A stretch of 11,980 nucleotides of DNA from Bacteroidales bacterium (GTDB lineage: Bacteria > Bacteroidota > Bacteroidia > Bacteroidales > Dysgonomonadaceae): the NCBI GenBank assembly GCA_012798745.1, contig JAAZMQ010000355.1, positions 1 through 11,980 of the forward strand, written 5' to 3'. This document shows, in pieces, positions 5,050 through 11,980 of this stretch. The notes beneath the pieces were generated by a model that made no database searches, had not been told where the DNA came from, and saw nothing but the letters and a program-made list of their open reading frames with translations. Each line of letters starts with the position of its first letter. Within the stretch, counting starts at the first letter, position 1. A program made the translations under genes and the position numbers.

Positions 5050-6174
5050 TTATTTTTTTGTTTTGAAACTAAAAGTATTAATTACTTTACTGAAATCGTC
5101 TTTCCAAATTTCGCTCTCAGTTATCCTATAACTTAGTGTAATTTCAACGGCTTCATCTGAATTAAAGAAATTGTATTTGTCAACTTTTACAATCGGATTA
5201 TCACTCATTTGTCTTGTAAATGATGTTTTCATGTATGATAAACCATTAACATTACCAAATTCAAGTGGATACCATTTTATTAATTTGATATTCATCATAG
5301 CCATTGGGTTGACAACTTCGCTTTTAAAATAATCATCTAATTCTTTGTACTCAGATTCGGTCAATTCAAATTTTTCATTCCATTTATAAAAATCTCCATA
5401 CTCACCTTTACTGTATGTAATCATAATTCTTGCATATTTTGAAAATGCTTCCTTGTCAAGTTCGTTACTTCCTTTGGGTTGAAAAACTAATTGAGATTTA
5501 GTCATTTCTATTTTTTTGTGAGTAACATAGCTATCATGGATAATATCTGCTGCTAATGCTGTAAAAGAGTTATCATCACGCAATTCTAAAGTTGGCGGAA
5601 CAGCAAGCTGTCCAATATTTTCAATCTCATATAAAGTCCAAGTTTTTGGAATTTCTGATTGGGATGGTTCTCTTAGAAATCCAACTTTTAAAGAAGAAAT
5701 AATCTTATCGGCAGTCTGAACTTTATTAAATTCATCATCGCCCTGATGCATTATTAAAAATGTTTTGCCATTATTATTAAATGCAATTAGTTTACCACTA
5801 AACTTAAAATCAAGTAATTCTCCAGCAAAAGTTGAATACAAAGTCTTATTGTTCTGGAAATTACCTACTTTATTATCCGTAAAAACTACATTTTTGTGTG
5901 TAATTTGCTCTTTAAGTGATTCTTTCATTGTTTCTAAATAATCCTCCAAATCCATCTCAGTTTCAATCCATTGGAATACAAAAGAATTTGAACCACCTTT
6001 TTCCCAACATGAAATTTGATAAGCAAAATCAGATTCTATCTCTTGTGATTTATAATTCCAAGTTGAAGGTAACTTTAACTCAACTTGTTTATAGCTCGCT
6101 ACCTGAACTAATTCCTGTGAGTTGCAAGAAATAGAAATTACAAACAAAAGTATAAATTGTATATATCTTAACAT
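5050..6174 (-). CDS. Lipoprotein with an N-terminal domain shared with its upstream neighbour
   Basis: The 374-residue product has a signal peptide ending in SISC (lipobox Cys at 17), so it should be lipid-anchored outside the cytoplasm. Residues about 25-165 form a domain reminiscent of PsbP/DUF1795-type folds: a beta-rich start (YKQVELKLPSTWNY), ISCWEKGGSNS, ITHKNVVF, and a late strand FNNNGKTFLIM. The same order of motifs appears at the C-terminus of the 6186-7055 product, so the two are paralogous there. Residues about 175-374 form a second region without a family I recognise. The gene is 11 bases downstream of 6186-7055 and 5 bases upstream of a tiny membrane-protein gene, so all three form an operon. 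Function is unknown; a role sensing or binding something at the envelope is only a guess. Confidence 0.8.
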   Translation of the reverse strand: MLRYIQFILLFVISISCNSQELVQVASYKQVELKLPSTWNYKSQEIESDFAYQISCWEKGGSNSFVFQWIETEMDLEDYLETMKESLKEQITHKNVVFTDNKVGNFQNNKTLYSTFAGELLDFKFSGKLIAFNNNGKTFLIMHQGDDEFNKVQTADKIISSLKVGFLREPSQSEIPKTWTLYEIENIGQLAVPPTLELRDDNSFTALAADIIHDSYVTHKKIEMTKSQLVFQPKGSNELDKEAFSKYARIMITYSKGEYGDFYKWNEKFELTESEYKELDDYFKSEVVNPMAMMNIKLIKWYPLEFGNVNGLSYMKTSFTRQMSDNPIVKVDKYNFFNSDEAVEITLSYRITESEIWKDDFSKVINTFSFKTKK

Positions 6175-6185
6175 GACTTTTTAAT

Positions 6186-7055
6186 TTAGTTAATTTCAAA
6201 ACTATCTTCCATTATTTTGAAATTAGTTTCAAGTTTTGTTTTTGAATCACTCTGTTTTAGCATTAAAATCGTATTGCCATTTGAGTTAAAAGAAGTCATC
6301 CTGCCATAAAATGTTTCACCCATCAAAGTAACAGTAAAATCAACTGATAGGCTGTTCAACCCTTTAAAGCTTGTATTATTTATATTACCCACAACTGCAT
6401 TTTTATGTGTTGGTTCTTCCTTCATGCCCTCAATGGTATTCAAAATCATTTCATTCGGGGATAATTCCATTTTTAACCAAGTTATGACTAAAATCTCTGA
6501 TGAATTATGTCCTTTCTTTTCACAATTTATCTGAAATGCTAATTCGTCCTGTAAAACTTCTTTTTCAAGTGACCAATTATCGGGATATGAAAACGATACT
6601 CCGTTGTAAGATAAAGTTAATAATTGGCTTGTCTCATTTGTTGTTTCTTCTTGTTTTGAGTACTTGTCAAGATTTAAGAGGTCATTATTTTTCGAATATT
6701 CTTGAATAAATTTTCTATTCTTTGTTTCAAGAGTGTATTGAACGATTGAACCAATAAGTGAAATGCCAATAAAGATTACAAGTACAATTGGAAATTTCAC
6801 AATATTTTCATTTTCAATCTTTTTCTTCCCTTGGAAATAAATAACAATCCCTGATATTATAGCAGGAATAAATGACATAGCAATTTCTTGTCCAGCAAAA
6901 TATGCAGATTTCGCAAGATATATTATTAATCCATAGACAATTAGACCAATTAATGGTATCAGGATGGCACTAATCCATATTTTTGATTTGTTAGTGGGTT
7001 TAATTGAATAAGTGCTAATCAAAGCAATCAGCAGAAAAATAAATAAATTCTTCAT
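6186..7055 (-). CDS. Membrane protein with four predicted spans and an extracytoplasmic domain
   Basis: The 289-residue protein has four hydrophobic segments at about residues 2-17, 26-48, 60-75 and 86-107, a polar linker (about 108-145), and a C-terminal domain (149-289). The domain starts with YNGVSFSYPDNWSLEK and contains FQINCEKKGHNS, PTHKNAVVG and FNSNGNTILMLKQ. These line up with ISCWEKGGSNS, THKNVV and FNNNGKTFLIM in the next gene's product, so the pair shares a PsbP/DUF1795-like domain. With four spans the C-terminal domain may be on either side of the membrane; the lipoprotein form of the neighbour favours the periplasm. It is the first gene of the three-gene operon and starts about 47 bases after the attC-like site. 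Function is unknown. Confidence 0.8.
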   Translation of the reverse strand: MKNLFIFLLIALISTYSIKPTNKSKIWISAILIPLIGLIVYGLIIYLAKSAYFAGQEIAMSFIPAIISGIVIYFQGKKKIENENIVKFPIVLVIFIGISLIGSIVQYTLETKNRKFIQEYSKNNDLLNLDKYSKQEETTNETSQLLTLSYNGVSFSYPDNWSLEKEVLQDELAFQINCEKKGHNSSEILVITWLKMELSPNEMILNTIEGMKEEPTHKNAVVGNINNTSFKGLNSLSVDFTVTLMGETFYGRMTSFNSNGNTILMLKQSDSKTKLETNFKIMEDSFEIN

Positions 7056-7096
7056 AATGTATAATTTTTAATGTTGGGTCGTTGTCTTATAATGCC

Positions 7097-7229
7097 ACAT
7101 AACGTTTTGCGGTATGAAACGTGCCGGCAAACGGGACTGTGGTCTTGTCCACCTATGCAAACGCCTGAGGCGAGACGGAACGTTTGAATACCCACGAATC
7201 CCGGCATGTTTTATGACCGCGTGTTGGGC
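7097..7229 (-). repeat. attC-like imperfect palindrome (putative integron cassette recombination site)
   Basis: The 133-bp region folds back on itself. The left arm (7097-7127, ending GTGCCGG) pairs imperfectly with the right arm (7200-7229, starting CCCGGCAT); TGCCGG/CCGGCA and GCGGT/ACCGC match exactly, with unpaired extra bases on one side as in attC hairpins. Read on the minus strand, the outer boxes are GCCCAAC, a perfect R'' (RYYYAAC), and GTTATGT, 6 of 7 to R' (GTTRRRY). The centre has smaller nested hairpins, such as CGCCTGAGGCG. Size and layout fit attC sites (about 57-141 bp). It starts 9 bases after the stop codon of the DUF6544 gene. A degenerate non-integron palindromic repeat is the alternative. 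Confidence 0.55.
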
Positions 7230-8098
7230 GTTCGTGTTTTATTTTCCTGTCTTTATATTGTATTTAAATCCCTTAAAGTATGCGATAAAATAATCTGATT
7301 CCAAATAAGGATATTGCCATGTTGCAACTGCCTTTGCTGGTATATAATAATCATCAAAATTCTTATAATCTTCTAATTTTAGAATCCACGGTCGAGAAAT
7401 CTTGCCTTCAAATCTATCATTAGTTGTAAACCTTATAAATTCACCAGTATCATTGAAATGAAAAATGCCCGACACTGTTAATCCACTATCAACAATTGTT
7501 GCTTTTATTGAATTCTTATCAATTTGTTCCCATGTTATGTTATCCGAAAGACAAGCAGAAGGTATGAATAATACCTCAGACAAAAATGTCACCAATGCAG
7601 ACTGGTTCATTTCTTTGTCCGAAACATCGAATATTTTTATCAATTTAGCCATTGTTCCTAACATATTTCCGTGTCCTGCCTTATATTTATCCCGACCCTC
7701 AAATGGAATAATCCAGAACAAATGAGCTTTTAAATAAACAATTCTTACATGAGGATTTGTAAATAGCAAATGGTCACACATAATATTCATCCATTTGCTA
7801 CTTGTATCCATTTTTATAAGTCCTTTGTCATATTCAACTTTTAAGCTTGATTCTTTTGGTTTTCCAATAATACCAACATTCTTAAAATATGTACGCAATT
7901 GAATTGGAAGTCTCTCAAAATCATTCTCTGTATACACATCATTATACTTTACCCTTGTTGTATCAGATAATTCGTCTCTGATTTCTGATTTAGCAATCTT
8001 TTTTGGTGATGTACAGCTAATTATCATAAATAGTCCTAATATTATTGAAATTATTCTCATGACTATGCTCGTTTATAGGTTTGCAACATGACGCCCAA
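7103..8098 (-). mobile_element. Putative integron gene cassette carrying the DUF6544 lipoprotein
   Basis: On the minus strand a core site G^TTGGGC (8099-8093) precedes the gene, and an attC-like site follows it. The leading TTGGGC is exactly complementary to the GCCCAAC R'' box of the trailing site. This is the rule for real cassettes, because the two join when the cassette circularises. The unit between the two crossover points is 996 bp and contains one ORF in the expected orientation with a short 5' gap (38 bases) and the site 9 bases after the stop. It has no evident promoter of its own. The upstream boundary lies beside inverted repeats and a recombinase fragment. The assignment rests on structure alone. 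Confidence 0.5.
7239..8060 (-). CDS. DUF6544-family lipoprotein
   Basis: The 273-residue protein starts MRIISIILGLFMIISC with a lipobox Cys at 16. The body follows the DUF6544 pattern: LPIQLRTYFKNVGIIGKP, then W...CDHLLF, a mid-section GRDKYKAGHGNMLGTM, then ALVTFLSEVLFIPSACL, ITWEQIDKNSIKATI, and a final GIFHFNDTGEFIRFTTNDR. These proteins have no established biochemical role to my knowledge. The gene stands alone between the putative cassette boundaries, which is typical for cassette cargo. No clear -7 box precedes it, so it is probably transcribed from upstream. Family identification is from motif order and is fairly firm; function is unknown. Confidence 0.8.
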   Translation of the reverse strand: MRIISIILGLFMIISCTSPKKIAKSEIRDELSDTTRVKYNDVYTENDFERLPIQLRTYFKNVGIIGKPKESSLKVEYDKGLIKMDTSSKWMNIMCDHLLFTNPHVRIVYLKAHLFWIIPFEGRDKYKAGHGNMLGTMAKLIKIFDVSDKEMNQSALVTFLSEVLFIPSACLSDNITWEQIDKNSIKATIVDSGLTVSGIFHFNDTGEFIRFTTNDRFEGKISRPWILKLEDYKNFDDYYIPAKAVATWQYPYLESDYFIAYFKGFKYNIKTGK

Positions 8099-8175
8099 CT
8101 CGTTTATATATGTGATAAAACTACATAATACTCTTCATTTTGGGTGTATATATGTAGTTGGTATGGCATATATAC
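8093..8175. repeat. Overlapping inverted repeats between the cassette boundary and the recombinase fragment
   Basis: Three pairings compete in this AT-rich stretch. AACTACATA (8119-8127) pairs perfectly with TATGTAGTT (8151-8159). GTATATATG (8146-8154) pairs perfectly with CATATATAC (8167-8175). The boundary CCAACT (8095-8100) pairs with AGTTGG (8156-8161). The last pairing would make a short attC-like site of about 70 bp ending in GTTGGGC on the minus strand, but its R'' side (TACCAAC) is a poor match. Alternatively the region is an attI-like or recombinase-binding site. Confidence 0.5.
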
Positions 8176-8191
8176 AATAAAAATATATTTT

Positions 8192-8575
8192 TTACATATC
8201 ATCAAATGGCGATTTTATTTTTTGCAAATTTTTTTGACTCACATGGGTATAAATCTCAGTAATTTTACTGCTTTTATGGCCAAGAAGTTCCCGGATAAAT
8301 CTCGGATCGGTTGCCGACTCCAATAAATGTGTAGCATACGAATGCCTGAGCCGGTGCAACGTTACACGTTTGTTGATGTCGGCTTTAGCTGTTGCTTGTT
8401 TTAATGCATTCTGTAAACTTTCTGTACTATATGCTTCACCTTTGTTCTGTCCTTCCTTCCCTTCGCATTTCGAATGAGTAGCAAGTGTCGTTTCGAATCT
8501 ACATCCGGTAGCTTTAGATTCAGCAATTCGCACTTCTAAGTTGAACTTAGCTCGTTTCCATTTTAGGTTTGCCAT
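8192..8575 (-). pseudogene. Tyrosine recombinase, C-terminal catalytic fragment
   Basis: The 127-codon frame carries the second half of a tyrosine recombinase. Box II is H74-x-x-R77 in TLHRLRHSYATHLLE, the second histidine is H100 in LLGHKSSK, and the nucleophile is Y109 in EIYTHVS. The tail KIKSPFDDM resembles the RSPLD ending of integron-type and related Bacteroidota integrases. The first residues (NLKWKRAKF...) look like the strand just after Box I, so the N-terminal SAM-like domain and the Box I arginine are missing; complete enzymes have about 300 residues. Residues about 25-40 are also poorly conserved and may hide a frameshift. It begins about 30 bases after the stop of the 8607-9524 gene. 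It should be inactive as a recombinase. Whether it was IntI or a more general integrase is unresolved. Confidence 0.8.
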
Positions 8576-8606
8576 ATATATTAGTTTTAGTGTTCAATGA
8601 TTTATT

Positions 8607-9524
8607 TCAGTATTTACCTCCCAATGCTTCATATAACTCCAAAGTTCGCTTAATATCTAGGATCTGTTGATTTGATACATGTTTAATATTATGGTATTTG
8701 CTGCCTATAAATTTAACTTTAGCGTTTTCAGCGTTTGCTAATGCATAAATCATTTCCTTATCTGATGGAGTTAGTTTTTCATCAAACCATTCCCAAATTT
8801 TTCCTCCACTATGGTCAGTATCTACATTACTTGGAATATATTCAAACGCATTACCATCAATTGAAAATTGAACTTTCCTAATAAATAACCAGTCATCAGC
8901 ATAGTACTGAACACGAAATCTTAAATTTTTAGGAATCCCCTTTTCTGTTTGAAAATAGCAGAAAATACCATTTCGGTTTGTATATTGTGGCGCAGATTTA
9001 GGTCTATACCATATCTCATTGTTATTTGAAAATTCATCTTCTACAAGTGTAAAATACTTTTCCATTTCTTTAACCTTAGCAGTATCTACTATTAACTCTG
9101 CCTTTAATTTTTCTATTCTTTCCTTTTCCTTTATCTCAGCATCCTCTTTACTTCTATTGGTTATGATGGCAATTCTTTCTTTTATTTCTTCCTCTTTTTC
9201 GTGTTTAGTAGAAAAGAAAGTAGTGTTTGCAATGTTCTCTCCTTTGTCATTCAGGAGCTTAAATTCAATCGGAGTTGTGAAAGTTTTACCAATTCTTTCC
9301 TTTAAAGACTCATTAACTTGCTCAGAAATAATGAATTTTTGATATGCCTCTAAATATGCAAGCGTATCATTTTTCGCCGAAATTATTACTGCATCTTTCT
9401 CCTTTATAGAAACTTCACCAAAAACATCTTCATCCAATATAACCTCTATGTAACTGTATTTTTTGTTGCAGGAGCTTAATAATAAAGCAAGTAGTAAAAC
9501 TGGGATTAGATTAATTTTCTTCAT
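8607..9524 (-). CDS. Lipoprotein with a charged coiled-coil region
   Basis: The 305-residue product begins MKKINLIPVLLLALLLSSC, a clear lipoprotein signal with Cys at 19. A short beta-rich part (about 20-105) is followed by a highly charged stretch (about 108-155: KHEKEEEIKERI, then EIKEKERIEKLKAEL) likely to be helical or coiled coil. A C-terminal domain (about 158-300) contains NEIWYRPKSAPQYTNRNG, FRVQYYADDWLFI and GGKIWEWFDEK. I have an impression of this WYxPKSAP...NRNG...YYADDWLF pattern in uncharacterised bacterial proteins but can assign no function. It stands alone: the gene upstream is decayed and a recombinase fragment follows. No -7 consensus is evident before its start. Confidence 0.8.
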   Translation of the reverse strand: MKKINLIPVLLLALLLSSCNKKYSYIEVILDEDVFGEVSIKEKDAVIISAKNDTLAYLEAYQKFIISEQVNESLKERIGKTFTTPIEFKLLNDKGENIANTTFFSTKHEKEEEIKERIAIITNRSKEDAEIKEKERIEKLKAELIVDTAKVKEMEKYFTLVEDEFSNNNEIWYRPKSAPQYTNRNGIFCYFQTEKGIPKNLRFRVQYYADDWLFIRKVQFSIDGNAFEYIPSNVDTDHSGGKIWEWFDEKLTPSDKEMIYALANAENAKVKFIGSKYHNIKHVSNQQILDIKRTLELYEALGGKY

Positions 9525-9546
9525 TTTAATTGAATATTATATATAT

Positions 9547-9559
9547 GATGTCATCATGT
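9547..9559. repeat. 13-bp palindrome upstream of the lipoprotein gene
   Basis: ATGATG-T-CATCAT is a perfect 6-bp dyad around one base. It lies between the decayed gene stub and the lipoprotein start at 9524, about 25 bases upstream of that ATG. It could be an operator half-site pair or simply chance in AT-rich DNA. Confidence 0.3.
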
Positions 9560-9562
9560 TTA

Positions 9563-9655
9563 TTATATTTCATTCCAATTTTCAGTAAAAGGATTAAGCG
9601 TCAATAGTTTAAAATCAAATAAATCTTTTTTATACTCGTAAACTCATTTTTTCGT
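9563..9655 (-). pseudogene. Frameshifted stub of a gene that overlapped DUF3800 (speculative)
   Basis: The DUF3800 stop is embedded in ATGA, the classic overlapping start/stop of operons. After this ATG the sequence soon shifts into a frame reading EYKKDLFDFKLLTLNPFTEN followed by WNEI and TAA at 9565-9563. That stretch has natural-looking protein composition with no stop for more than 20 codons, which is notable in DNA this AT-rich. One base removed after the third codon would join the ATG to this frame. I infer a third gene of the operon that was truncated and frameshifted. It is too short to identify. Confidence 0.35.
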
Positions 9656-10528
9656 TGGTGCTTTATCATAATCACCCTGTGGTTCATAAAGCCATATTGA
9701 TATTCCGGTTTTAGAATTAAATGTTTTAAAACATTTATCTTTACTAAAATTTACACCTAATTTAAATTGAGAACAGGTTTCATGAAAAAATTTCATTATC
9801 TCAAATTTATGCTCCTCTTTTTTTGAAACATCGCAAGGAATTGGTTCTGGAAATAAAGAGTTTTTGTTGTTTTCATTAGAGAGCCAAATATTAAATTTTT
9901 CACCACTTTTGTAAGATAAACACGTGACACCTGCTATTAAATCGGCAAACTGTACAATTGGATATTTGTGAGATTCTAATTCAAGGCATTTTTCAAATTC
10001 AGGAAATCTAAAATTGTATATCACTCCAAATAAAGTATCCGGATTAACATTCTTTTTTTTATCCAAGTTAGTCCTTTCTAAATACTTAACAATATCATTT
10101 TTCCAATTAATAGCAGAAAACTCATCAGGAAAAAACTCCCAACTTTCTACACTACTCCAATCTGACATAGCTCTTTTAATGATATGATAATACATTCGTT
10201 TCATGTTTTCGATATCATCCCGACCTAGAATATCGTGTCTTTTATCATGTTTATCCCATACGATTACATGTATTTTTATTTTCCCTTGACTACAATATTC
10301 CAATCCTAATCTGTAAAAATCTTTAATTGCTTTTTTTGTAGAACTAGTACCACTTAAATTAGAAAACTTTAATTCCTCTTTCTTGTTTTTATCAAGACAC
10401 CTTTGAAGTTCTGAGTTTAAGGTTCTACAATTAGATTTTTTACCAGACACTATTGCTATAGTTCCGAAACGGTGTTCAGAACCGTATCCGGATTCGTCAC
10501 TAAATAACTGGTAATTTTCATTTGACAT
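9644..10528 (-). CDS. DUF3800 domain protein (putative RNase H-like nuclease)
   Basis: The 294-residue protein has the DUF3800 hallmarks: FSDESG with D11 and E12 at the N-terminus, an EELKFS motif (about 51-56) with a conserved Glu/Lys, an acidic strand end HVIVWDK (D92), and IVQFADLIAGV (192-202) with D196. The spread of acidic residues is why the family is thought to have an RNase H-like metal-dependent nuclease fold; direct activity data are scarce. DUF3800 genes are common in defence islands and prophages. The ATG lies inside the end of the methyltransferase gene (11-base overlap), so the two are co-translated. It may be the effector or restriction-like partner of that methyltransferase, but this is inference. 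Confidence 0.85.
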   Translation of the reverse strand: MSNENYQLFSDESGYGSEHRFGTIAIVSGKKSNCRTLNSELQRCLDKNKKEELKFSNLSGTSSTKKAIKDFYRLGLEYCSQGKIKIHVIVWDKHDKRHDILGRDDIENMKRMYYHIIKRAMSDWSSVESWEFFPDEFSAINWKNDIVKYLERTNLDKKKNVNPDTLFGVIYNFRFPEFEKCLELESHKYPIVQFADLIAGVTCLSYKSGEKFNIWLSNENNKNSLFPEPIPCDVSKKEEHKFEIMKFFHETCSQFKLGVNFSKDKCFKTFNSKTGISIWLYEPQGDYDKAPTKK

Positions 10529-11980
10529 AATAGTTGTTTGATATATACTCTTTCTCTGTTAAATCAAAGTCTGGATCAATTATTTTCACTTCTTCGTAAG
10601 TTAAATCATAGAGTTTGTAAATCAGTAAATCTATTTGTTTTTCTAAAACAGAAGTATTAGCTTGTGAGTTTTTTTGCTTTATTTGAAGTATTTGATTAAC
10701 TAGTGCAATGATAGGTTCTTGTTGCGTGATTGTTAAAACTTTAACCGGCAAACCATAATAATGAAAAATTTTTGCTTTAGTAAACGCCCCTTTAGTTTTT
10801 TCAAAAGTCAACTTATTAATTAAATATTGAAATAGTTTTGAATTAATTAAACCAAGTAAATAGCTTAAGTCGTAATCATTGTCTTTTGATATTCCATTGT
10901 ACAAGGATGACATTATATAAAAATTATTATAATCCAATGTTGCTATTATTTTAGAACCTGCTTCTCTTATTAGTATTTTTGGCTGTTCAAAGATTGAAGG
11001 ATTTCTTGGACAAGCTAAATGTTTACCATATTGCACGTATAAGTTAGGATTTGAATTTCCATACCTATAAATATCCTTTCCGCGCAAAATAGGCTTATAT
11101 GTTTCATCTATTTTCTGATCACTTAAATAAATCTTATCATTTCCCGTTTTTATAGCTTGTCTTATGTCCAAAACATCAAAAAGCTTCTCACAACCGTCAT
11201 TAAGTTTAGTAATCAATTTATCAGAACTATAATTTCTAATATTATATGCATAATTATCTTGCCTTATGAAAAAAGAACTTGGAATATAAAAATAATCAAG
11301 ATTTAATTCAGAGCCAGTATTAACTTTAACATTATAATTTGCACAGTATTTCTTTTTAATGGCAAATATCATGGAATGAACAACAGCTGCGTCAAAAACT
11401 TTGTCGTCCAGATCATTTATTTCAAGTATACAGTATTCAGTTAATAATTTTTCACGGACTGAATCCTCAAAATAATTGTCTAAAAGTGTATTTGGTATAA
11501 TAAAATAAGATATACCTTCATTTTTCAATAGTTTAATTGAATTCAAAACGAATAAAGTATAGGTGTTAATTTTAAATTTAATTTCACGGTATATTTTCCT
11601 ATAAAGTGATTTTTCTTCATCAGTTAACTCCGCTCCATAAGGAGGATTGCCAATCACAATATCAAAATAACCACCTTTTTCACCTGATTTTGAATTACCA
11701 CTTTCTCGCTGCAACCCAAACATCCATTCTGGGTCAAAGAATGGTGATGATGCGTTTTGGTCGTATGGATCCCAGTTAGCAAGCATATCGGCATTATCAT
11801 TATCCCAACCATTTTCCTTAAGCTTTGCAGCTATAGCATAACGTTTTTCTTTATCAATTTTACGCCATTTCTTTTTGGTTTTCGTTGTTTTTGCATTGAA
11901 TATTTTGTGACGGCAAACACGCAGCTCTTCTTGCAGTTTTCTTATTTCATCTGTATCAGATAGCCCGGAAGGGCGATTAA
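10518..11980 (-). CDS. Eco57I/type IIG-like adenine-specific DNA methyltransferase (N-terminus outside window)
   Basis: The frame is open from the right edge down to the stop at 10520-10518, about 486 codons. The first Met inside (11786) is internal, since upstream codons continue coherently (RKLQEELRVCRHKIF, then IDKEKRYAIAAKLKENGW, ADMLANWDPYDQ). Motif IV is FDIVIGNPPY, with NPPY at 11648-11637, the catalytic signature of N6-adenine methyltransferases. Before it, the phrase ASSPFFDPEWMFG is typical of large Eco57I-like enzymes. The later part (KPILRGKDIYRYG, PKILIREAG, YLLGLINSKLFQYL, KIFHYYGLPV) is a TaqI-C-type target-recognition domain. The SAM-binding motif I, and any N-terminal nuclease domain of a fused type IIG enzyme, would lie beyond the window. 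It overlaps the DUF3800 gene. Confidence 0.9.
   Translation of the reverse strand, partial: NRPSGLSDTDEIRKLQEELRVCRHKIFNAKTTKTKKKWRKIDKEKRYAIAAKLKENGWDNDNADMLANWDPYDQNASSPFFDPEWMFGLQRESGNSKSGEKGGYFDIVIGNPPYGAELTDEEKSLYRKIYREIKFKINTYTLFVLNSIKLLKNEGISYFIIPNTLLDNYFEDSVREKLLTEYCILEINDLDDKVFDAAVVHSMIFAIKKKYCANYNVKVNTGSELNLDYFYIPSSFFIRQDNYAYNIRNYSSDKLITKLNDGCEKLFDVLDIRQAIKTGNDKIYLSDQKIDETYKPILRGKDIYRYGNSNPNLYVQYGKHLACPRNPSIFEQPKILIREAGSKIIATLDYNNFYIMSSLYNGISKDNDYDLSYLLGLINSKLFQYLINKLTFEKTKGAFTKAKIFHYYGLPVKVLTITQQEPIIALVNQILQIKQKNSQANTSVLEKQIDLLIYKLYDLTYEEVKIIDPDFDLTEKEYISNNYYVK

Noticed and set aside
11784..11786. ATG at 11786 as the methyltransferase start
   Set aside because: The same frame stays open to the window edge with protein-like, family-consistent residues, so this Met is internal and the true start is outside.
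11963..11974. GCCC-GGAA-GGGC hairpin near the right edge
   Set aside because: It is a short 4-bp stem inside the methyltransferase coding frame with no T-run; most likely coincidental.

Overview
The window looks like low-GC chromosomal DNA of a Bacteroidota bacterium. The signs are a TAnnTTTG-type -7 promoter box directly at the umuD start, weak or absent Shine-Dalgarno sequences, several small lipoproteins with Bacteroidota-style signal peptides, and Bacteroidota-type IS3, IS66 and tyrosine-recombinase relatives. Only umuD and umuC are convincing plus-strand genes. Every other gene I accept reads on the minus strand. The umuDC pair and the IS66 piece look richer in G+C than the very AT-rich genes around them.

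Layout. Bases 1-126 hold a tandem array of an 11-bp unit, and the same unit recurs as a perfect hairpin inside the end of a small lipoprotein ORF (82-351, minus). Bases 438-2228 hold the error-prone polymerase V operon umuD-umuC, with a promoter that predicts a leaderless or nearly leaderless mRNA and a likely terminator. Bases 2370-3273 are an internally deleted, frameshifted IS3-family element that ends in a 36-bp near-perfect palindrome. Bases 3345-4424 hold an AbiC-like (putAbiC family) phage-abortive-infection protein with its own terminator, preceded by the last 48 codons of an HNH endonuclease. That remnant is cut off exactly where a truncated IS66 element (4425-4951) begins. The IS66 element in turn interrupts a tiny membrane-protein gene that ends a three-gene operon (7055 down to 4937), whose two larger products share a homologous domain.

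Bases 7097-8099 look like a single integron gene cassette. It has a 133-bp attC-like imperfect palindrome, one ORF (a DUF6544 lipoprotein), and a GTTGGGC boundary complementary to the GCCCAAC box at the far end of the palindrome. Next to it lie AT-rich inverted repeats and a tyrosine-recombinase fragment that has lost its N-terminal half. Bases 8607-9524 encode another lipoprotein. From 9563 to the right edge there is a defence-type operon: an Eco57I/type IIG-like DNA methyltransferase (its N-terminus lies beyond the window), a DUF3800 protein overlapping it by 11 bases, and what appears to be a frameshifted stub of a third gene.

Overall this is an accessory region assembled by repeated insertion and deletion. 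A mutagenic SOS-type polymerase operon is followed by three defence-associated pieces (AbiC-like, HNH remnant, MTase + DUF3800) and lipoprotein genes of unknown role, separated by damaged mobile elements and a putative cassette recombination site. The least expected items are the cassette-like structure beside a recombinase remnant, the 11-bp repeat/hairpin family, and the methyltransferase-DUF3800 pair with its decayed partner.
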